From Trogon surrucura (taxonomy: Eukaryota; Chordata; Aves; Trogoniformes; Trogonidae): DNA of 64,000 nt. How positions within the stretch are numbered: the first letter of the stretch is position 1; every line of letters starts with the position of its first letter. The notes beneath the pieces were generated by a model. It saw only the letters and a program-made list of their open reading frames with translations. It searched no databases and was not told the origin of the DNA. The stretch lies in NCBI GenBank assembly GCA_020746105.1, contig CM036636.1, positions 8,990,001 to 9,054,000 on the forward strand. Reading direction: 5' to 3'. Positions 52,701 to 61,700 of this stretch are shown piece after piece. Position numbers and translations under genes: made by a program.

Positions 52701-55700
52701 CTGAGCTGGGCTTTTCTCTGTGTTGGGGGGGGTGAAACATGAGAAATATGGAAACGTTTCTGGGTTTAGCTTGGGGGGGGGTATGTATGTTGAAAACTTG
52801 CTCTGTAAGTTAAGGCTGTTTGGTAATATAGTTTTGAACTTAATATTTATCACAGTTGTCAAGAGAACTTTAACCAAAAGCAGCACTCAGCTGTGCAAGT
52901 TGCCACACACAGAGAAATGGAAAATTTCCTCTGCTGAATCCATTTGCTGTTTGTGAGAACTTTGCCCTTACTGTGCTTGGCTGTAGTTGATAATGTGTGT
53001 GGCTTTCAGTGTTACCTCGGTTTTTTTATCGCAAGCATGAGTGCTATTGCTGAACTTGGGATCTATTAAAAGACTAACTCTGTATTTGTATGATGCTATT
53101 TTGACTTAAAAAGCAAAACCCAAACCTAACTGATTGCTCATCTACTTACGCCATAAGTACAAATTAGGAAAACCACAGAATATTTGGGTGATTTCTGACA
53201 TGCAGTCTTTGCTAGTGGAATGTGTCATTTTAGCTGTAGTCTTAGGTATCGATTCATCGTGTTTCTTGGAAGTGAAGGTCGTTTTCCAGTCTGAACTCCA
53301 ATTAATTTAGCGACATCGGAAGTAGGATTGGAAATCATTTAGGTGTTAATCTTTAGGCACCTGAATTCATTTAGTTGTTCATCAGGTTTAATCTGTTGAG
53401 ATTTTCTATAAAAGTATTACAGCAGAGGTGAGCGCTGGTTCTGATCTGTAGTCACTGATGTAGGAACACTTGAACCTGTCACTCATATAATGTTACTCTT
53501 GACAACAAGTACATAAACGGAGAAGTGAACGTACCCAGATGTGAACAGCTCGAATGGGACTAAAAACACTGAGGGAGAGCAGTTCATAGTCTTCTATGAG
53601 CTGTTCATAGTCTTCTGTAGCCCCCTGCTGCAGGGGTCTTGCAGGGTGGCTTTCTGAAATGCGGGGATGCAGTCAGCCTGGTGTACAGACAACGTAAATA
53701 GTTGAAGCTGGGAGAATGCTGAACGTCCTGAATCACGCTTGCTGTATTGCTTGCCTTGTGCAACTTCCCGCTCTCTGCTAACAGTTACTAATATGATCTA
53801 TTTAGAGCCAGCTGTATAGAAGTAATCACGATCTAACGGCTAATGCGTACGAACCTACCGCGCAGGCGGTGTCGCTCCACGCGGATTACCCGTACGGCGG
53901 ATACGCTGCCAACTTTGAGGGGCAACAGCCTTTTCCAGACTATGGCTACGCGGCTGAAAGCGGATGGTCAGCGGTCGAACAAGGTACTGGCGCCGCTGGG
54001 CGAGGAGGAGGGAAGGCACTTTGCTTGTCGGGTTGTTTGCTGGTAGTGGTTGGCGCTCTCGTTAGTATTTGTAGCATGTCAGATGCTTTTCCTGTGTTCA
54101 CTGAGCCTAGGAACAGGAATCAAAATGCTGGTTTACGGCATTTGTACATGGGAACAAAATTTTGTTTCCTTTTTGGTGTAGGGATAACTTGCTTGCAGAA
54201 ACCTGAGTATATGTCACAGAACAGTAGTAGCTAGACAGCGTTTGCTACCAAATACTGTATGGTTCCGTTTGTAAACGTCTTTTTAGATAGATTTTTAACT
54301 ATGCTGCTTGTGCTTCGTGGGAGATGATTAAAGTTTAACTTAAACTTCAGATTTCCCCATAATTTTTTCTTATCTTTTTGGTATGGAACAAAACACTTCC
54401 TCTGGAAAAGCTTTTCCAGAGCATGTTGAAGTGTATCATTACCTCTTTCAAGATGCATCATATATTTCTACAGAAATCACAGAAATGAGACCAATGCAGT
54501 CAAAGCCCCTGCGTTAAAAAAATAAGTGCGTTTTAAAGTTACATAGTCTAGTTTTGTTCTTATTATTGCAAATCTTCAGAAGGTCTGTAATGGGACCGAT
54601 TAATTGTGGCTTATAAAGTTCAGCCAAATTGAGTTGCAAGATTTTTTTCCACTAGTACTGCAGGATTACTGAGTTGGATAAATACATAAGCAGGTTTCCT
54701 TAGTTGCGAGACAGGTTACTTGGTTCTTATTTTATCTTGTCTCCCCATTTCAGCACCTCTAAGGCCCTCAACACCTGAGAAGTTTTCAGTGCCTCATATC
54801 TGTACTAGATTTGGTCCCGGGGGCTTCTTAATAAAAGTACTGCCAAACCTGCCTTCAGAAGGACAGCCAGCTCTGGTTGAAATACACAGTATGGAGGTAA
54901 AGTTTTAAAGAAAAAAAGGGAGGTGGTGAAATACGGATCTTTCTTTTGAGAGGGGAGTAGGGAACTTGGATCTGTAGCTTCCTGACTTTCTTTTGTATCT
55001 CAGCACATGTATCTTCATGCGTTTGGGCTGTAATTGTGAGTTAAAACAGTAACTTTGAAAATTCTTCTCCTCTGAGGGGTCGGGTAGTCATGATCGGATC
55101 ATCCAGCTCCTTATAGTTTTGTTCGTGTAAAATTCTTATATCCCAGAAGGGCTGGAGTTGTTGATAGAAACAACACTGTCCTCGTCCGTTCTCTGCAGGG
55201 CTGGGGACTGCTCAGCATCTCGATGGGCTGAGGATTTGACATCACGAGCATATTTTCATTCTTCTTGTGTCACAGCGATATCGGTAGAAGGAAGCAGAAC
55301 TGTACACAAGCACTAGAGCAGCCTCAGGGACATTATTGGCCTTGGCAGTGTTAGGTTTGTGGTTGGATTCCATCTTAAAAGTCTTTTCCAACCTCGGTGG
55401 TTCTCCGATTCTAGTCTGTGAGTGAAGAGATGTGGTTGATGTTTTGCTACAGGATGAATTCTGTGTAAAGTGCATTTCATCATCCACCCTTGTGCAGGCT
55501 GCAGGTCACTAACTATTCTGTTTAAGTGCAGTAGGCTTGATTACAGGTTATGGTCAGGTCTGAGGTTTTTACTATTAAAAAGCCAAATTTATGATTATAA
55601 GAATTTCCTGTGGTTTGTGTTTGTGTTTTAGACGATGTTGCAACATTCTCCAGAGCAAGAAGAGATGAGAGCGTTTCCTGGTCCTCTTGCTAAGTATGTT

Positions 55701-58700
55701 CTTACAGATTTCTGAAATAACTTTCATGCATTCAGAATTAATTCCTTCATTGAATTTTCAGTTGTCTGCAAATTACAGGATTTAAACTGACTTAAATATC
55801 TGTGTCGTTTCACCCGCTTAAATAGTATGCAAGCTTTAAATCTGTACCTCATACTAATCACAATAATTATCTGGATGCCTACATTTGTATCATTTAAATT
55901 TTTTTCCTTTTCTTTTTTTATTTCCACAGAGATGACACCCATAAAGTGGATGTTATTAATTTTGCACAAAATAAAGCTACACAGTGCTTAAAGAACGAAA
56001 ATTTAATTGATAAAGAATCGGCGAGTCTGCTTTGGGACTTTATTGTACTGTTGTGCAGGCAGAATGGGGTATGTTTCACCGCTCAAATGTTTATCTGTCC
56101 TAAAACATTTTATACGGAAAATGGTCTTTATGGAAAAGACAGTAATATGTGTGTGACTGATCTTGGAATAGCTCACAGATTGGTAGAACTGGTAAACGGG
56201 TCACTTGTCCCGAGGTGCTCATAGGTGCTTCAACACCTTGTTGCTGAAGTTGCAAATAAAATGAAGACAATGATGAAATAATTGATTTTTTTTTTACTTT
56301 TTGGGGTTTTTTTCTGTCTGTATGTGTAGACTGTTGTGGGCACAGACCTGGCTGAACTTCTGCTCCGAGATCATAAAACAGTGTGGCTTCCTGGGAAGTC
56401 CCCTAATGAGGCAAATTTGATTGATTTCACGAATGAGGCTTTGGAACAAGTGGAAGAGGAATCTGGAGAAGCCCAGCTCTCATTTCTCACCGATAGTCTT
56501 ATAACCACAATTGACAGTCTTGAGAAAGAGACGGAGAGATTCAGAGAGTTGCTGCTTTACGGTCGCAAGAAGGTGAATGCTTGTGCTGTTGTCCCAACTG
56601 CTGCGTGTGTCTTATTTTGTTTACTTATTTTTCACAAGTCTTGAAGCATTGGGCATCGGATAAAATAATTTTTGTAACTTGCAGTGTGTATTTCATGGCC
56701 CTGCACTCCTCAGAAACCGAAAAAAAGTTATGCCCTACAGTTTATTAATGTTAAAGAAAATTATATGCATGTATTCGTATTTGATCTCAACAATCTTGCA
56801 TTCAGTCACAAAATACTGCTGTAAAACAGCTGTTGTTATCTGGGCAGTGTGTTAAGCCGTTCCCAGGAAACTAATTTCTGTGTTAATTAGGATGCTCTGG
56901 AGTCTGCCATGAAGCATGGTTTGTGGGGTCATGCTCTGCTACTTGCCAGCAAAATGGACAGCAGGACACACGCACGAGTTATGACCAGGTACTGTTTTGC
57001 TTGTTGACTAGTACAGAACGATTACCTGTTCTGCTAACGAGGTAGAGACTTGGTGATGTCAAAGCCATGAGTTATCCTTCGTACATACAAGAATTATGCT
57101 TTAGTTTTACCTGTATATTCAGGTCTTTTACTTTTTATTCTGGGGCCTTATGGCCATAAACTTAAGCTGAGAAGTTATTCTCTGCCACTCGTTCAACTAA
57201 AAAGGTATGTGAACAGTCTCATCCGCTGGCTTGCTTGACACATGCTATTAGTCAGCTGTGAAAAAACTGTAACAATATTGACGGCTGGTTTTTTGCAAAG
57301 CTGAATAACTGTTGTACCCTTCACTCTGCTTGCTGGAAAGAAGCAGATGTGTTTGTGCCTGCTTTGTTTGCAGACAGAAGAACTTTCTCTCAGATTGCTG
57401 AGCTTGTGCAATCACGCACTAAGTCGGGTGGCATGGGGAGAATCCTGAGGTTTTCCTAGCTTGGGCTGACCTATGTCAGCGTGGCAGATCCAGTTAACTG
57501 GTAACATTGTGCTTTTGAACATTATCCAGAGGGAAATTGCTTTTTCAGTGTAGGATTTTCAGACAGCGCTTCCTTCTCTTAAACTAAGCTACACTAACTG
57601 CCGCACAGTGCTTGCGTGTTGTAACTCCTTACCCCGTGTTTGTGTTTTGTTTCTCTGTGTGATGTCTCTGTAGATTTGCCAACAGTCTCCCGATTAATGA
57701 CCCTCTGCAGACTGTTTACCAGCTCATGTCTGGAAGGATGCCAGCTGCATCCACGGTAAGATTCAAGTGTGAGCTGCAGCTCAGACTGAGGAGGTGCTGC
57801 AGTGAGCAGTGCGGTGCCCAGCAGTAACCTTTCCCCGTGCTTTTCGTGTAATTGTCAGATAAGTTGATTTGGTCCTTTTTAGGTTGAAACACTTGCCCAT
57901 GCAGAGCTCCAGTCACTGATTTGACTAAGTAATTCTTCTAATTTTAGTGCTGTGGAGATGAGAAATGGGGAGACTGGAGGCCTCACCTAGCAATGGTGTT
58001 ATCCAACTTGACCAATAATGTGGACTTGGAATCCAGGACCATTGCTACCATGGGAGACACTCTTGGTAACTCTTGGGGAACGGACAGGGTGATGGCTGAA
58101 GGAAAAGCTTTCTGAAAGCTTTAATTGCTCAGCTTATTGTTCTTTGGAAACAAGGAATTGCGGTGTAAAATGTAAAGCGGAACAGTTTTATATGGGTGTG
58201 TCTCTGTTGTGAAGGTATTTGAATGCAAAGCCAAAACCATACAGGACACTAAGTGACAGCGTGGCAGCGAGAGGAGGTATCCTGAGTTCTGTTGCATGTT
58301 TCTTTACAGCTTCTAAAGGCCTGCTGGATGCTGCTCACTTTTGTTACCTTATGGCCCAAGTTGGTTTTGGAGTTTACACAAGGAAGACAACAAAACTCGT
58401 CCTAATTGGATCAAATCATAGGTTTGGCTTTCCTTTTCTTTTTTTTTTTTTAACATGACTTTTCAGTTGCAAAAATGAAAGCTTAATGGCTTGAGGGCAT
58501 GGCTCCCCTTATCAGTAGCTGCAGATGGCTTTGAGGTAGCTATTTGAAGTCCTGCCCTTGTTTGAGGAGTAAGAGTTAGTCGTGTTGTGTGTCTAACAGA
58601 GTTATGTTTCTGATTATTTCTAATTGTCTTTATTGTCAACATATACAATCTCAGTGTTGAATACTACTCTTTCCTGTCCCATTCTCCAACAGCTTGCCAT

Positions 58701-61700
58701 TTTTTAAGTTTGCCACCAATGAAGCCATTCAGAGAACAGAAGCCTATGAGTATGCACAGTCCCTAGGAACTCAGCCTGGCTGCTTGCCCAATTTCCAGGT
58801 GAAGAGCTGTTTCTTTTTTGAATTTTGACAGGTTTTGTGTGAGCTTTTAGTTTCTCGTGTGCCGTATTCAGCACTGCAAGTATTTTATCCGTGATATCGT
58901 GAAATACTCATGGATAATGTAGAGCAAGATTTTTTTTTTTCCTGTTGTCACTTCAATCTCCTTTTCGCATTTTTCATGTGTGCATTCTGAATTTCTGAAC
59001 TTTAAATGTGGTTATTATCATAACTGTATTCCAAAAGAACAATCCAGCAGAATGTGCTGGCACTAGCTGTAGAAAAACAGATAACTTCCCTTGGGTACGT
59101 GGGGGAAAGAGGAGAATTGAATGCTTTTTCCATATTTTTTTTTTCCTGCCTAGTATAGATTTGATAATGGAATATCTGACAGGCTGCCTTTCATGTGATA
59201 CTTGTGAGAATGTTCGGATCAGTTGGTTTATTGCACCTGCTTGCATTTCATAGGTTTTCAAATTCATCTATGCTTGCCGACTCGCTGAAATGGGACTTGC
59301 TGCTCAGGCTTTCCATTATTGTGAAGTGATTTCCAGAACTGTCCTTAAAGATCCCCATTACTATTCACCCGTACTTATTGGCCAGCTAATCCAGGTAAGG
59401 CAAGGAAGCGTTACGTATTTGTGCCTTCGTGTTGTAGGTGCTAAACTGTGGCTAAAGTTGCCTTCCGTTGGCTGGTTAACTTTATAGTGATTCCTTTCTC
59501 TAGATGTCATCACAACTGCGCCTGTTCGACCCGCAGATAAAAGAAAAGCCAGAACAGGAGTCTTTTATTGAACCTTCCTGGTTAGTGAGGCTTCGACACG
59601 TGGATGGACAGATCAAGGTATAGAATGTGCTTTGCAACGTGAAGCATTTTCTCTTAAGGATTAGCGTAAATACAATTTTTAAAATGGTTTTGTTGATACT
59701 GCTAATCATGGAAAGATATGAAGTGACCTTAGGATATACTTGCGTCATAATGCGCAAGTGTTACGATTTAAACCGAGTGGATTTACCACACTTTGGTGCC
59801 CCTAAGGTTCAATACAGAATAGTCAAAGGGTCGTGTACGTGATATGAGACAGACGTTGCTTCGTACTGTAATGCAAAGAGAATTGCAGGGCTCATTGGGT
59901 TGCAACAACTCCTGCTGTAAGAGGATACGCTTGCCAGAAAGAAAACACAGTTATTTGTGAGTTAGTATAGCTAGCGTTTAACAAGAGTGGAAGTCATTAC
60001 CATTTATTTAAAGAGAGCTGTTAGAAATTTGAACCTTAAACTAATTTACTAGTCTTTGATCTAAAAAAATACAAAAAAAAACCCAAACCAAACAAAAAAC
60101 AACAGCAGCAAAGAAACGAACAAAAAGCTTTAAAAGTTTTGGTTGAATTTGGCCTGCAAATGGCTCACAACTCATTTTTTGACTAAATGCTGAAAAAAAA
60201 AGAGTAAAAACAGCCCACAGGATAAGATTTCCTTTGCTCTGTGTTCCCTTGCTTGTGAACTTCGTGCCTAGTACGGTTAAGAAGATCTTGCTTTTTTGTG
60301 CAGGAGGGTGCAATCGCTTATAACACAGACAGATCCACCCCGCCGCCGTACGCGTGCAGCACACCCAGCTCTGAGCTAGACCGTGCCAGTCAGGGCGACG
60401 GAGCAGGAGTTGGCCATGACGTGGGTCCAGGTGCTGAAAACGCCTTGTTGGCATCCCTGTTACCTGGGATGGCTCAGCAGATGCAGAGTGTGCAGCTCAT
60501 GCCTTCAGGTGAGTGTTTCGTGTCCTCCTTCATGACGAACAGAAAAGAAATCTTTCAGGTTTCTGGTGTAAGAAATCATTTAAGAGGGTGGTAGAAACAG
60601 TGAGATTTCACTTCCGTGTTGCATCGTTTTATTCATAGGGTAAAAGGTTCACGCACTGGAATTTCTGTTTAGCTATAACTCTTATTTTTTTTAACTTTTC
60701 CTTATAATTTTTCTTCTTGTGCTGCAGTACCTCAGGCTGTCCTTGATGGATCAGCTGCCGTGATTCCTCCTGGTGACCAGGAAGCTGTCCGAAGTGTCCC
60801 TTTCTATTCAGTGGCTCCTCAGCCTGTCGGTCCAGGGACTGGCTTTGCACCTCCGGGATTTTCAAATCCGTACGGAGCTGAGCCGTCGCCGCTGTATTTA
60901 GGGTCGGCGCTACCGCCAGGAGGGCCGCCGCAAGAAATGGAGCCACGGCCAGAAGAGCAGGCAAACCTGGAAACAGGTCTGGGATCTTAGTAAACAGATT
61001 TCCTTCTTTGTAAGGGGGATCAGGTATTTTGGGGAATAATGCAAAATACCTCGATATTTTTCAAAAAGTTAGTCGCGAATCTTAAAACTGCCCCATAGCG
61101 ATGGTTGCATCCCTCAGCCTGCTCTGACCTGTGTTTAGAAACAAACACAGTACCCGTGCAGGAGGAAAAGAAAATTAAATCACAGCAGTTACAGTTCAAA
61201 TTCTTTAAAAGACCGGCACAAAATTCATAACAAGTGAAAACGTTTGCCTTGAAAGCGTTGTTGTGGGGTTTGGGGGCTTTTGGGTTATGGTTTTGGGTTG
61301 TTTTATGCTAACGTAATCTAATTTGGTTTTTAAGGAATGCAGAGAATTGCCCCGGAGTCTCCTTCACAAAACTCTTTCCCTGAACAGAGAGAGGAGGATT
61401 TCTATGGCAGAATGGCTAGCATGGTATCTTTATTTCGTACATCTCTTCAGCAAGTGTCAACTGCATTCCTGGTCTTTGCAAACACGAGTGTATTGGGGCT
61501 CTGTGTTGCTCTTCAGCAAGACTTGAAGCTTAGTTTTTCTTTCCCACCGTCCTTCCCCTTCAGTAGAATAAATAATGAACTAGTAGAAAAATTTTATCCA
61601 TAATTCTCTATTTTTTTTTCCTAAAAAAAAGAGGGAGGGGGGGATATGAGGCTGTTGTCCAGAGTTTAATTTATCTTTCTCTGTCCTGCCTTCCTCTCCC

